Below the pieces are notes generated by a model. That model was not told where the DNA came from and ran no database searches. It saw only the letters and a program-made list of their open reading frames with translations. Positions 33,038-41,330 of a stretch of DNA of 64,000 bases are shown piece by piece. The first letter of the stretch is position 1. Every line of letters begins with the position of its first letter. The DNA lies in NCBI GenBank assembly GCA_910580195.1, contig CAJTWA010000007.1, positions 1-64,000 of the forward strand, read 5' to 3'. The DNA is from an uncultured Lachnospiraceae bacterium. Lineage in GTDB: Bacteria; Bacillota; Clostridia; Lachnospirales; Lachnospiraceae. Made by a program: the position numbers and the translations under genes.

Positions 33038-34177
33038 TCAAAAAATATTGCCAAAATAAATGGCTGCCAGCATCCCAGAAAGGCAGAGTATCTCGCACAG
33101 CCACGCAGCAGCATACAAGAGGCGATCCGCCCGTTTGATGTCCTCATGCCCTACCCTGCGCAATGCGTCCCCAATCAAGGGTTTTTCCACTAATTTCCCA
33201 AAGTAATAGGCATTTCCTGCAAGCTGTACCCCAAGCGCCCCGGCGCATACCGCTTCGGTCTGGGCAGAATTGGGGCTTGCATGGTTCTTCCGGTCCCTGC
33301 GGTAAACCGCCCATGCGCGCCTCCCGGAAAAATCATTTCCCATGAAGAAGGCACATAAGGCCATCAGGCAGGCGCTGGCCCTTGCCGGGATAAAATTCAT
33401 GGCATCATCCAGCTTCGCGGCTGCCCTGCCAAAGTACAAGTACTTTTCATTTTTATACCCAACCATGGAATCCATGGTGTTCACTGCCTTATAAAAGAAC
33501 CCCAGCACAGGGCCGCCAGCTGCTAGGCACAGCATGGGGGCAATTACCCCGTCAGAGGTATTTTCCGCTACGGTTTCCACCGCTGCCTTCGCAACCCCTT
33601 CTTCGTCCAAGCCTCCCGTGTCCCTGCCCACAATCATGGAAACGGCAAGCCTTGCCTCCTTTAAGTCCCCATCCTTTAAGCACTGGTATACTTTCATGCT
33701 CTCTGTTTTCAGGCTCTTTACTGCAAGGATCTGGTACGTCATCACAGCTTCTGCCGCCGTCCCCAGATATGGGTGCAGCCAATATGCCAAAAGCAAAAGG
33801 GACGCCGTTACAGCAACCGTGCTGGCAAGCACAACCACCACCAGCAAGGCCCCCTGCCAGAGTTCTGCTGTATGGCTGGGAGGATGTACCTGTTCCCCTT
33901 GCATACTGCCTGGCTTTCCTTTTGCAAACCAATCCTCGCTGGGGCAATGCATGTTTTCCCCTTGTGCCTCCCCTCTGCCAAGGCAATCCCCGCTGGGGCA
34001 ATGCATACTTTCGTCTGGCCCATTTTCTGGCTTCCCCCTGCCGAAGCTGCGTATCCAGCTTTCCGTCCCTGCAACCAGCTTCCCAACCAGCCGGATTGGG
34101 TGGGGCAGCCAATGTGGGTCCCCAAAAAGCAAATCCAAAAGAAACCCTAGGAAAAAAGCAATCAAATGGTATCTCAT
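33038..34177 (-). CDS. cbiB: Adenosylcobinamide-phosphate synthase
   Basis: 379 aa from the ATG at 34177 (MRYHLIAFFLGFLLDLLFGD). An integral membrane protein with the hallmark DLLFGDPHWLPHPIRLVG and NTSDGVIAPMLCLAAGGP, and a C-terminal hydrophobic helix. It joins aminopropanol phosphate to cobyric acid. An insert after residue ~45 (two copies of a MHCPSGDCLGRG / MHCPSEDWFAKG unit) lengthens the first loop. The ATG overlaps the cobC stop by 4 bp. Confidence 0.93.
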   Translation of the reverse strand: MRYHLIAFFLGFLLDLLFGDPHWLPHPIRLVGKLVAGTESWIRSFGRGKPENGPDESMHCPSGDCLGRGEAQGENMHCPSEDWFAKGKPGSMQGEQVHPPSHTAELWQGALLVVVVLASTVAVTASLLLLAYWLHPYLGTAAEAVMTYQILAVKSLKTESMKVYQCLKDGDLKEARLAVSMIVGRDTGGLDEEGVAKAAVETVAENTSDGVIAPMLCLAAGGPVLGFFYKAVNTMDSMVGYKNEKYLYFGRAAAKLDDAMNFIPARASACLMALCAFFMGNDFSGRRAWAVYRRDRKNHASPNSAQTEAVCAGALGVQLAGNAYYFGKLVEKPLIGDALRRVGHEDIKRADRLLYAAAWLCEILCLSGMLAAIYFGNIF

Positions 34178-34836
34178 ATCTCTTCCACTACCTCTATCTG
34201 AATTTCCGCACGCGCCTGAAGGCCGTTCCCCGCCGGATGCAAATGCTGCCGCCCCATCCTGCACAGGTAGCCCCTGCCATTGGGGGCTTGGCAGCTAAAA
34301 TATTCCTTTCCCCCAAAAGAAGAAAGCAATGCCATAACCGTGCCGCCATGGACAATAAGCCCAACACGGACGGGCGTCCCGGCATCCTCCCGCCCCGCCA
34401 TCTCCTGCAGTTCGCGGCACATATGGAAAAATCCTTTTTCACACCGCTTGATAAAACTTTCCCTGCTTTCCCCGCCCGGGAACCCCAAGGTTCCGCCGCT
34501 TTGAAGCCACGCTTGGTACTGGGCGTCCCCTTCCAGCTCCCTGAAATTCTTATATTCAAATTGCCCAAAATCCATTTCCTCCCATTCCGGGATAACCGTG
34601 GGAGCCAGCTTTGGGTAAAGCAGCTTGGCAGTTTCCATGCACCGCGCCATTGGGCTGGAGAACAGATAGCCTACTTCCGGGTAATGCCCCTGCGCCTGAT
34701 AGGACAGCAACGCTTGGATTCCCTGCCCTGAAAGGGGCTCATCTGTCTTCCCCAGATACCTCCGCTCCCTGTTCGCCTGCGTTTCCCCGTGGCGGATGAG
34801 CGCCAGCGTCACTTGAGTTTCTGCCCAATCCCGCAT
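34174..34836 (-). CDS. cobC: Alpha-ribazole phosphatase-like histidine phosphatase
   Basis: 220 aa from the ATG at 34836. Phosphoglycerate-mutase-type fold: LIRHGETQANRERRYLGKTD (catalytic His), SSPMARCMETAKLL, EEMDFGQFEYKN and VHGGTVMALLS. By neighbourhood it dephosphorylates alpha-ribazole phosphate or adenosylcobalamin phosphate. It overlaps the CobU-like gene by 28 bp and cbiB by 4 bp. Confidence 0.88.
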   Translation of the reverse strand: MRDWAETQVTLALIRHGETQANRERRYLGKTDEPLSGQGIQALLSYQAQGHYPEVGYLFSSPMARCMETAKLLYPKLAPTVIPEWEEMDFGQFEYKNFRELEGDAQYQAWLQSGGTLGFPGGESRESFIKRCEKGFFHMCRELQEMAGREDAGTPVRVGLIVHGGTVMALLSSFGGKEYFSCQAPNGRGYLCRMGRQHLHPAGNGLQARAEIQIEVVEEI

Positions 34837-35192
34837 ATGACCCGCTCCACCTCCTCTGCCTTCTGCGCAAGCGTTATTAAAATCCTTCCCACACGTTCCC
34901 TGTATTCCCGTTCCGCTGGGCTTGCCGGCACAATCCCGTTCCCAACCTCGTCGCAGATTATGATACAGTCCCTGTAAGCATCCAGCAAAGGCAGCAGATC
35001 CTCCTCTGGGCAGCCCCCTTCTGCGATACGGTTTTTCACCCACTGGTGGAAATGGTTGATTACTGCCTGCCTGCCCTGCAGGGGTACGCCATCCGGCAAA
35101 ACGCCGTCGAACACCACCGGATCCTGAAGCTGGTATTTTGACATGGCATAATTTAATTTTCCCTGCGCATAACCGCCTAAAACCAATTTCAT
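34809..35192 (-). CDS. Short CobU-like protein, degenerate P-loop
   Basis: 127 aa. MKLVLGGYAQGKLNYA resembles the CobU P-loop GGxxSGKS but the final Ser/Thr is Leu. IIICDEVGNGIVPASPAEREYRERVGR matches the C-terminal CobU motif, and the middle third of CobU is missing. A complete cobU is present at 36197, so this one is probably a divergent paralogue that may bind a nucleotide or act as a partner rather than catalyse both kinase and guanylyltransferase steps. Such short versions occur in other clostridial B12 operons as far as I recall. Confidence 0.75.
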   Translation of the reverse strand: MKLVLGGYAQGKLNYAMSKYQLQDPVVFDGVLPDGVPLQGRQAVINHFHQWVKNRIAEGGCPEEDLLPLLDAYRDCIIICDEVGNGIVPASPAEREYRERVGRILITLAQKAEEVERVICGIGQKLK

Positions 35193-35302
35193 ACTTCCAA
35201 AATCTCCTTGTAAAAAAATTTTGCTTTTACTTCTCCCACCTCTTCACCCCGATGCCATATTTTTGCACATGGCGTAAAATTCTTTTTCCATTAGAAAAAA
35301 TA

Positions 35303-35483
35303 TAGGAAATTGCCGCCGCAACTACCATGCACTTTCCGAAAAAAAATTGCTGCTGCAACTACCATGCACCCTCCGCATAGATAATATAGAAAATATGGAA
35401 AATTGCTGCCGCAACTACTATGCACTTTTCGCAAAGAAAATATGGAATATTGCCGCCGCAACTACCATGCACCCTTCGCATAG
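35303..35483 (-). repeat. Four irregular copies of the cobS 3' end
   Basis: Units with the core GTGCATGGTAGTTGCGGCGG (minus strand), 37-56 bp apart. Two lie in the last codons of cobS and two beyond its stop at 35418. The stop codon itself lies in the second unit. The unit reads VVAAAIFHIF when translated. Confidence 0.75.
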
Positions 35484-36194
35484 AACAACAAAATATCCGG
35501 ATGTATCCCCGGTGACCCCTCCAAATTCTTTCTTGCTGCGGTAAAAATAATACACAAGCGCCAGCATGGCCGCTGCCGGTACCAACAGGCCTGCGGGGGC
35601 TGACAAAGAAAGCATCCATCCTATGCAGGCAATGGTTTGGAGATATAAAGAGCCTTTCACAATGTTTTTCTGGGAAGGCCCTGCAAACCGGAACAGCATC
35701 CCTTCCTTTTTCGCCAAGGGGAACGACACCACGCTAATCCCGCAAAGGCAGCGGGAGAGGAAAAACCCGCCGCATACAATTTTAAGCAACGCCCCTTCCC
35801 TGATTTCCGAAAATGCCCCAAAGGCGATTGCCCCATATGCTACTAGCATAATGACGGAAAACGCCCCGATATGGGAATCCTTTAAAATCTCCAGTTTCCG
35901 CTCCTTCGGGCTGTAGGAATGTAGGGCGTCCATGGTGTCCATAAAGCCGTCCAGATGGATGCCTCCCGTAATAATAAGCGGAATTGCCGCGCTTACTGCA
36001 ACACGGCATAAATCCCCAATGCAATAGATGCCGCAGGCATAATTCCAAAGATAAACACATCCCCCAACGGCTGCCCCAACCCATGGGAAAAAGCAGAAAA
36101 TGTACCTCATATCCTCCTCTTCCCAAGCAAACTGGGGAACTGGGATTTTGGAATACATGGAAAATGCTATGAAGAAAGACTTTATTACTTTCAT
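35418..36194 (-). CDS. cobS: Adenosylcobinamide-GDP ribazoletransferase (cobalamin synthase)
   Basis: 258 aa, RBS AAGGAG. Multi-pass membrane protein with the family motif GGIHLDGFMDTMDALHSY (metal-binding Asp residues) and ILKDSHIGAFSVIMLVAYG. It attaches alpha-ribazole to GDP-cobinamide. The C-terminal ~20 residues (GCMVVAAAIFHIFFAKSA) derive from the repeat array and are unlikely to be ancestral. Confidence 0.93.
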   Translation of the reverse strand: MKVIKSFFIAFSMYSKIPVPQFAWEEEDMRYIFCFFPWVGAAVGGCVYLWNYACGIYCIGDLCRVAVSAAIPLIITGGIHLDGFMDTMDALHSYSPKERKLEILKDSHIGAFSVIMLVAYGAIAFGAFSEIREGALLKIVCGGFFLSRCLCGISVVSFPLAKKEGMLFRFAGPSQKNIVKGSLYLQTIACIGWMLSLSAPAGLLVPAAAMLALVYYFYRSKKEFGGVTGDTSGYFVVLCEGCMVVAAAIFHIFFAKSA

Positions 36195-36196
36195 TT

Positions 36197-36922
36197 CTAA
36201 CTCCTTTTCCCTATGCAGGCAGGACGAGCGGCCTCTGTTTTAAGGATGACTGGAATCCCTGCCACAACTTCCACCACCCGGTCAGCGGATTTTGCAAGGC
36301 TCTGGTTCACCAGCCCCATGGCACGGATATACTCCATGGTCGCCTTGTCATAACAGACCCCGTCTTCAAATACATTGTTGCTTACTACCACCAAATGGGT
36401 GGTTTCCCTCTCCAGCAGCCCGATGCTGTCTATGATTTCTTTTGCCACCTGCCGGCCCGGCCTTGGGTACGCTTGCGCCGTATCCCTCGCAGGCTGGGCA
36501 GTTTCCTGCAGGTGCATCCCATTGCCCGGCTTCTGGCCTGTATCCCCCGCGGGCTGGGCGGGTTCCTGCAGGTGCATCCCATTGCCCGGCTTCTGGCCTG
36601 TATCCCCTGCGGGCCGGGCAGATTCCTGCGGGAACATCTCATTGGCCGTCAGGTTGGAAATACATTCCAGCAAGGCTACCTTGTCCCCTGCGCCCATCTT
36701 CCCTGCCGCCCTATGGATCTGTGCCGGCTGCTCAATGGTAAGAAACCCCTTGCCCTGCCGAAGGGTCCTATGGCGTTCCACCCTGCGCTGCCCTTCTTGA
36801 TCAAATACCTGCATGGCAGCAAGGTAATATCTCTCCATGCCCGGGGAGGAAAGGGAAACGGCAAGTTCTTCCGCATAAGCAGATTTCCCGCTGCCGCTCC
36901 CCCCAACCACCAATACAAACAT
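36197..36922 (-). CDS. cobU: Adenosylcobinamide kinase / phosphate guanylyltransferase
   Basis: 241 aa from the ATG at 36922 (MFVLVVGGSGSGKSAYAEEL), RBS AAGGGG. P-loop GGSGSGKS, then RVERHRTLRQGKGF (guanylylated His region), LLECISNLTANEMF and VVVSNNVFEDGV. Between the two halves (residues ~98-145) a 20-residue unit (GDTGQKPGNGMHLQEPAQPA) is repeated about 2.5 times in frame (60-bp DNA unit), lengthening the protein from the usual ~180 aa. Three bp separate it from cobS. Confidence 0.93.
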   Translation of the reverse strand: MFVLVVGGSGSGKSAYAEELAVSLSSPGMERYYLAAMQVFDQEGQRRVERHRTLRQGKGFLTIEQPAQIHRAAGKMGAGDKVALLECISNLTANEMFPQESARPAGDTGQKPGNGMHLQEPAQPAGDTGQKPGNGMHLQETAQPARDTAQAYPRPGRQVAKEIIDSIGLLERETTHLVVVSNNVFEDGVCYDKATMEYIRAMGLVNQSLAKSADRVVEVVAGIPVILKTEAARPACIGKRS

Positions 36923-36947
36923 TCCCAAACACCCCTTTTTAGCCGAA

Positions 36948-38039
36948 TCAAAACCGCTGGTACTGCTCTACCTGAATATCGGAAAAGGAAGTTTTCCCGC
37001 GGTACACGCACAAGGCCAAATCCAGCAGGGACATCATCATCACTGCCCCTGTCCCTTCCCCGAGGGCCATATTCCCGTCTATCACAGGGCTTAAGCCTAG
37101 TTCATTTACCATTTTTTCCACTGCTGGCTCCTTCCCTTTGTGGGATGGAATGAGGTACTTTGCCGTCCCCGGGACAAGCCGCTCTGCAAGGAGCCCCGCT
37201 ACCATGCTGATAACCCCGTCCAAAACCACCGGCAGATGGGACAGCGCACCGCCGATGCACACCCCTGCAAGCCCTGCGATATCAAGGCCGCCAACAGTCC
37301 TTAGGACCGTAAGGGGGTCTGCATGGTAAAGCTGGTATTTTTCAAGGGCTTCTGCAATGATTTGTTTTTTATACAGCAGTTTCCCGTCGCAGAGCCCTGC
37401 GCCCCGCCCAGTCACTTCCTCTGCCCTGCATCCAAGCAGGGCCGCCGCAACTGCGCTGCTGGTGGTGGTATTCCCAATCCCCATCTCGCCTGTGGCAAGA
37501 ATCTGGTACCCTTTTTCCTTACAGTCCGCAGCCAGCCCTATGCCGGTAAAAATTGCCCCAAGGGCCTCTTCCTCTGTCATTGCCGGCTCTTTCCTGAAAT
37601 TCCTTGTGCCATTGCGGATGTTCCGGCAGAGCACGCCCTCCACCTGCCCCTCATAATTGATCCCAATATCCACCGGGATGGTGTCCGCCCCAATGGCCGC
37701 TGCCATTTTCCCTACCGAAGAAATGCCTTTTGCCATTTCCCTTGCCACTGCAAGGGTCACCTCTTGGCCGGACTGGCTGATCCCTTCCTCCACAATCCCG
37801 TTATCCGCGCAGAGGATAATGACAGCTTTCCTAGAAATATCAACCTCTTCGGTGCCTTGCGCTGCGCCTATCTGGGCAGTGAGCTCCTCAAATTTCCCAA
37901 AGCCGTCCAAAGGCTTGGCGATGCTGTCCCAGTTAGCCTTTACTTTCTGGTATATTTTTGGATCCGGCGCATCCACGGACAGCCCTTCCAACGCCTCTTT
38001 GGTACCGTTCCCTGCTGTGTACTTTGCTGTGTTTCCCAT
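36948..38039 (-). CDS. cobT: Nicotinate-nucleotide-dimethylbenzimidazole phosphoribosyltransferase
   Basis: 363 aa, RBS GGAGG before the ATG. PLDGFGKFEELTAQIG, ILCADNGIVEEGISQSGQEV, GEMGIGNTTTSSAVAAALLG, GGLDIAGLAGVCIGGA and the catalytic Glu in ALGEGTGAVMMM near the C-terminus. It makes alpha-ribazole phosphate from the lower ligand base. Length and motifs are normal; no repeat insert. Confidence 0.95.
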   Translation of the reverse strand: MGNTAKYTAGNGTKEALEGLSVDAPDPKIYQKVKANWDSIAKPLDGFGKFEELTAQIGAAQGTEEVDISRKAVIILCADNGIVEEGISQSGQEVTLAVAREMAKGISSVGKMAAAIGADTIPVDIGINYEGQVEGVLCRNIRNGTRNFRKEPAMTEEEALGAIFTGIGLAADCKEKGYQILATGEMGIGNTTTSSAVAAALLGCRAEEVTGRGAGLCDGKLLYKKQIIAEALEKYQLYHADPLTVLRTVGGLDIAGLAGVCIGGALSHLPVVLDGVISMVAGLLAERLVPGTAKYLIPSHKGKEPAVEKMVNELGLSPVIDGNMALGEGTGAVMMMSLLDLALCVYRGKTSFSDIQVEQYQRF

Positions 38040-38245
38040 AGTTTTCCTCCATATTTCTTCTAAACATTACCGGACAGGCAATCCGCTTGGCATCCTGTAA
38101 CTGTTGCCATCCCCTTCCGCTTCCTTCTAATTTACAGGGCATATATTTTGCCACTGGGCGATTATGTGAACCAACATCTCCTCCGCAGCCTCCCAATTTA
38201 AAGGGTATATGTTTTATGGGGTATCCGATAGGTTCTTCCATTTTC

Positions 38246-38327
38246 CCTGAATTACTGGATATGCGTTTCCTGAAGCATCCCATAAACCTGAATTACTGGA
38301 TATGCGTTTCCCGGATCATCCCATAAA
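38246..38327 (-). repeat. 41-bp duplication of the cobQ 3' end
   Basis: CCTGAATTACTGGATATGCG (plus strand) recurs at 38246 and 38287. The second copy holds the last codons (ETHIQ) and stop of cobQ, the first is a non-coding copy just behind it. A further imperfect pair (AATTTACAGGGCATATATTTT / AATTTAAAGGGTATATGTTTT) lies at ~38130-38220. Confidence 0.8.
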
Positions 38328-39777
38328 TCTTCTCCATATCCAAGTATTCCGATAAAATGTCTGCCAGCTTCTCATACTGCCCCTCTTTATAAGCCTTATA
38401 ATCTGCCATTTTGCTTTTTTCCAAAGCCATCCCCTTTTGGCCTGCCAGCGCCTTCACAAGGGCAAAGGCAGCCTCCCCTTTGTCAAAAATCCCATGGACA
38501 TAAGTACCATATACATTCTTGCGGCTCCCAGAAACAAACGGCGTTTCCGGCACGCTGTTTCCCGGGCCTTCTTTTACGCTCTGCCCCATATGGATCTCAT
38601 AGCCTTCATATCCAAGGCCGGAAAGCGCCGAAAAAATCCCCTCCAAAGGATTGATTTTCCCATGGGTTTGGCGCCGGACCTTTTCCTGCTTTAATTCCGT
38701 CCGGACCGGCAGGAGCCCCATCCCTTCCATGGTTCCCCCTGTTTCCATCCCCCCGGGGTCTGATATTTCTATGCCCAGCATCTGGTATCCGCCGCAAATG
38801 CCGCAGACCGGGACTTGCCCCGCCAGCCTTTTCACGGCATCCGCCAGCCCGTTTTGGCGCATCCAGCTCAAATCTCCCATAGTATTTTTGCTGCCGGGCA
38901 GGAATACCATATCTGGGCACCCCAATTCCGCCGGCGACGTGACATAGCGCACGGATACCTCCGGGATCTGCCCAAACACATTGAAATCCGTAAAATTGGA
39001 AATTCTGGGATACCGGATGACGGCGAGGTCAACCATGCCCTTTTTCCTGTTGAAAAACCGCCCCGTCAGGCTGTCCTCATCCTCTAAGTCAATGTCCATA
39101 TATGGGATGACCCCTGCCACTGGGATACCCCCTTTTTCTTCTAGGATTGCAATGCCGGAATCCAGCAGCGACTGGTCCCCCCGGAACTTATTGATGACAA
39201 GCCCCTTGACCCTGCCCCGTTCTTCCTCTGCCAGCAGCATCAGCGTACCAAGGAGCTGGGCGAACACGCCGCCCCTGTCAATATCCCCCACAAGCAGCAC
39301 CGGCGCATCCAAGAGCTCCGCCAGCCCCATGTTGACAATATCACAATCCCGCAAGTTGATTTCCGCAGGGCTCCCTGCGCCTTCCACCACAATAATGTCT
39401 GTCATCCCTTCCAGCTCCCGGAAGGCCCTTTTAATATCCGGGACCAAATTTTTCTTATACGCAAAATATTCCCTTGCGCCCATATTCCTCAGCACCCGCC
39501 CATTCACAACCACCTGCGAGCCTGTATTGTCCGTGGGCTTCAACAAAACCGGGTTCATCAAAACGGAAGGGGCAATCCCCGCCGCTTCTGCCTGCATGGC
39601 CTGCGCCCTGCCCATTTCAAGGCCTTCCTCCGTAATAAAGGAATTCAATGCCATGTTCTGGGACTTAAAAGGGGCAACCCGGTGCCCATCCCGCTTCAAC
39701 ACCCTGCAAAGCCCCGCCACCAGAAGGCTCTTCCCCGCCCCCGACATCGTCCCCTGCACCATAATCACCTTTGCCAT
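38293..39777 (-). CDS. cobQ: Cobyric acid synthase (glutamine-hydrolysing)
   Basis: 494 aa; called cbiP in the anaerobic nomenclature. MAKVIMVQGTMSGAGKSLLV starts with the P-loop. Also PFKSQNMALNSFIT, the synthetase motif GDIDRGGVFAQLLGTL, the glutaminase nucleophile region VCGICGGYQMLG (near 330) and the catalytic His in GTYVHGIFDKG. It amidates side chains b, d, e and g. First pathway-core gene after the transporter block; a 585-bp repeat-rich spacer precedes it. Confidence 0.95.
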   Translation of the reverse strand: MAKVIMVQGTMSGAGKSLLVAGLCRVLKRDGHRVAPFKSQNMALNSFITEEGLEMGRAQAMQAEAAGIAPSVLMNPVLLKPTDNTGSQVVVNGRVLRNMGAREYFAYKKNLVPDIKRAFRELEGMTDIIVVEGAGSPAEINLRDCDIVNMGLAELLDAPVLLVGDIDRGGVFAQLLGTLMLLAEEERGRVKGLVINKFRGDQSLLDSGIAILEEKGGIPVAGVIPYMDIDLEDEDSLTGRFFNRKKGMVDLAVIRYPRISNFTDFNVFGQIPEVSVRYVTSPAELGCPDMVFLPGSKNTMGDLSWMRQNGLADAVKRLAGQVPVCGICGGYQMLGIEISDPGGMETGGTMEGMGLLPVRTELKQEKVRRQTHGKINPLEGIFSALSGLGYEGYEIHMGQSVKEGPGNSVPETPFVSGSRKNVYGTYVHGIFDKGEAAFALVKALAGQKGMALEKSKMADYKAYKEGQYEKLADILSEYLDMEKIYGMIRETHIQ

Positions 39778-39854
39778 AGCTTCCGCCGCTCCTTCCTAAA
39801 AATCCCTTTCCTCCCCATCCACTTTGCACATCTTAGACACAGACAGTAACCTTC

Positions 39855-40045
39855 ACCAGCCCATTCCACCGCAGCAATCCTCCGCCAGCAGCCCATTCCA
39901 CCGCAGCAATCCTCCTCCAGCAGCCCATTTCACCACAGCAATCCTCTACCAGCAGCCCATTTCACTGCAGCGATTTTCCGCCAGCAACCTATCACACTGC
40001 AGCAATCTATTACCAACAGCCTATCGCACTGCAGCAATCTGTTTT
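39855..40045. repeat. ~32-bp tandem repeat upstream of cobQ
   Basis: Five to six back-to-back copies of a unit with the core CAGCCCATTYCACYGCAGCA, period 32 then 29-30 bp. No spacers between units, so not a CRISPR array. It may influence transcription into cobQ. Confidence 0.8.
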
Positions 40046-40056
40046 CTTTTCTATTC

Positions 40057-40258
40057 GATACACAGGCAATTTGGGGCGCCCTTCCCCTAAGCAAACCTTC
40101 ATGGGCGCCCTTAGTGGAGGTGAAATCCACTGCTTACGAAGACTTAGGAACGAGGGCTTTCCCGAGTTCCTTAGCCGTAGTTAGCAGTTAGTTCACCGGA
40201 ACGTTGCCCAGTTTGCGTGGGGAAGGGCTGCCCCAAATTGCCGTCCGTCCCCAAAGTT
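40057..40258 (+). repeat. Palindromic repeat element, copy C
   Basis: The core at 40065-40242 has the same 5' boundary (GATACACAGG), the same inner sequence (GGAGGTGAAATCCACTGCTT) and the same 3' boundary (CCGTCCGTCCCC) as copies A and B. The arms read GGCAATTTGGGG here and CCCCAAATTGCC at the other end. Both arms have changed from CCGG-type to TGGG-type together, so the pairing is kept. Confidence 0.8.
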
Positions 40259-40330
40259 AGCAGTTAATTCACCAGAACGCTGCCCTGTTTGCATGGGGAA
40301 GGGCTGCCCCAAATTGCCGTCCGTCCCCAA
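40256..40330 (+). repeat. Duplicated 3' third of palindromic copy C
   Basis: GTTAGCAGTTAATTCACCAG through CCCCAAATTGCCGTCCGTCC repeats the last ~73 bp of copy C with a few changes. The 5' arm is missing. Confidence 0.75.
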
Positions 40331-40362
40331 AAATCCCCCCTCTTGCATTATCCGCTGCAGCA

Positions 40363-41175
40363 TTAGGGCCATCCACTAATCTGCCTGACATACGCAGCCA
40401 ATTTCTCATTTTTCAGAAATTCCCCTCCCTTAAGCCCAAACAGCCTCTCCATAAAATCAGCCTCAAACACCTCTTCCGGCGTACCGTACCGTTCCACATA
40501 TTCCCCTTTCAGGCAGAGTATCTTATCAGACACGATTTTTGCAAGGTCCAGCTCATGCAGCGACATAATGACTGTAAGGCCCTTTTTGTCCCGCAATTCC
40601 TGCAGTATGGACAAAAACTCCAGCTTATACCGGATATCCAGATAGGAAGTGGGCTCGTCCAGCACCACAAGCTCCGGCTCTTGGCAGATTGCCCTTGCCA
40701 GCATGACACGCTGCTTCTGGCCGTCGCTGGCCTTGTCAAATTCCTGTTCCTTTATTTCCGCGGTATGGGTCAGTTCCATCACTTCATCCACAATCCTTTC
40801 ATCCTCTTTGGAGAGGACGCCAAACCATCCAGTATAGGGATACCTGCCCGTGGCAACCATATCCCGGCAGGTTTTCAGCTCCGCCTTTACTTTCTGTGTC
40901 AGCACCACGGACATTTTCTGTGCCAGCTCGCTGGGCCGAAAGCCTCCTAGCAGCTGTCCCCCAAGGTATGCTGCCCCGCCAACCAGCTGCAGCTGCCCTG
41001 CAATGCTTTTTAGGACGGTAGATTTCCCTGCGCCGTTTGGGCCTATCAGGCTTAAGATTTCCCCTTTGGGCAAGGCAATTTCCATTTCTTTAACCAAAGG
41101 TTTCCCGCCGTACCCTACGCACATTTTTTCTGTGGAAAAATAGTAGTTCTTCCTATTTGTGTCCATTTCATGCAT
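40363..41175 (-). CDS. ABC transporter ATPase (FecE/BtuD type)
   Basis: 270 aa from the ATG at 41175 (MHEMDTNRKN), behind GGAGGAAAGCC. Walker A GPNGAGKST, Q-loop VLTQKVKAELKT, a variant signature ASDGQKQRV, Walker B LVVLDEPTSYLD and H-loop MSLHELDLAK. It powers the adjacent FecCD-type permease to import a siderophore, haem or corrinoid; the riboswitch upstream favours a corrinoid or cobalt-linked ligand. The frame is open far upstream through start-region duplications and the permease gene; that extension is not real. Confidence 0.9.
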   Translation of the reverse strand: MHEMDTNRKNYYFSTEKMCVGYGGKPLVKEMEIALPKGEILSLIGPNGAGKSTVLKSIAGQLQLVGGAAYLGGQLLGGFRPSELAQKMSVVLTQKVKAELKTCRDMVATGRYPYTGWFGVLSKEDERIVDEVMELTHTAEIKEQEFDKASDGQKQRVMLARAICQEPELVVLDEPTSYLDIRYKLEFLSILQELRDKKGLTVIMSLHELDLAKIVSDKILCLKGEYVERYGTPEEVFEADFMERLFGLKGGEFLKNEKLAAYVRQISGWP

Positions 41176-41330
41176 GGCTTTCCTCCATACCCTATTCGCA
41201 TTTTTCCATGGAAAAATAGCAGCCCTCCGCATCCGCGCCCATTTCATGCATAGCTTTCCTCCATACCCTATTCGCATTTTTCCGTGGAAAATAGCAGCCC
41301 TCCGCATCCGCGCCCATTTCATGCATGGCT
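41169..41330 (-). repeat. Triplicated start region of the ABC ATPase gene
   Basis: Three copies, 75-76 bp apart, of GGAGGAAAGCCATGCATGAA plus ~50 bp. Each carries a ribosome site and ATG-CAT-GAA-ATG. Only the last, at 41175, leads into the full ATPase; the middle one stops after ~19 codons. The first overlaps the permease stop (CATGCATGA), which was presumably the original coupled start. Confidence 0.85.

Noticed and set aside
39778..40362. Second cobalamin riboswitch upstream of cobQ
   Set aside because: The long spacer and its large hairpin invited this, but the B12-box consensus is absent; the structure is palindromic element C.
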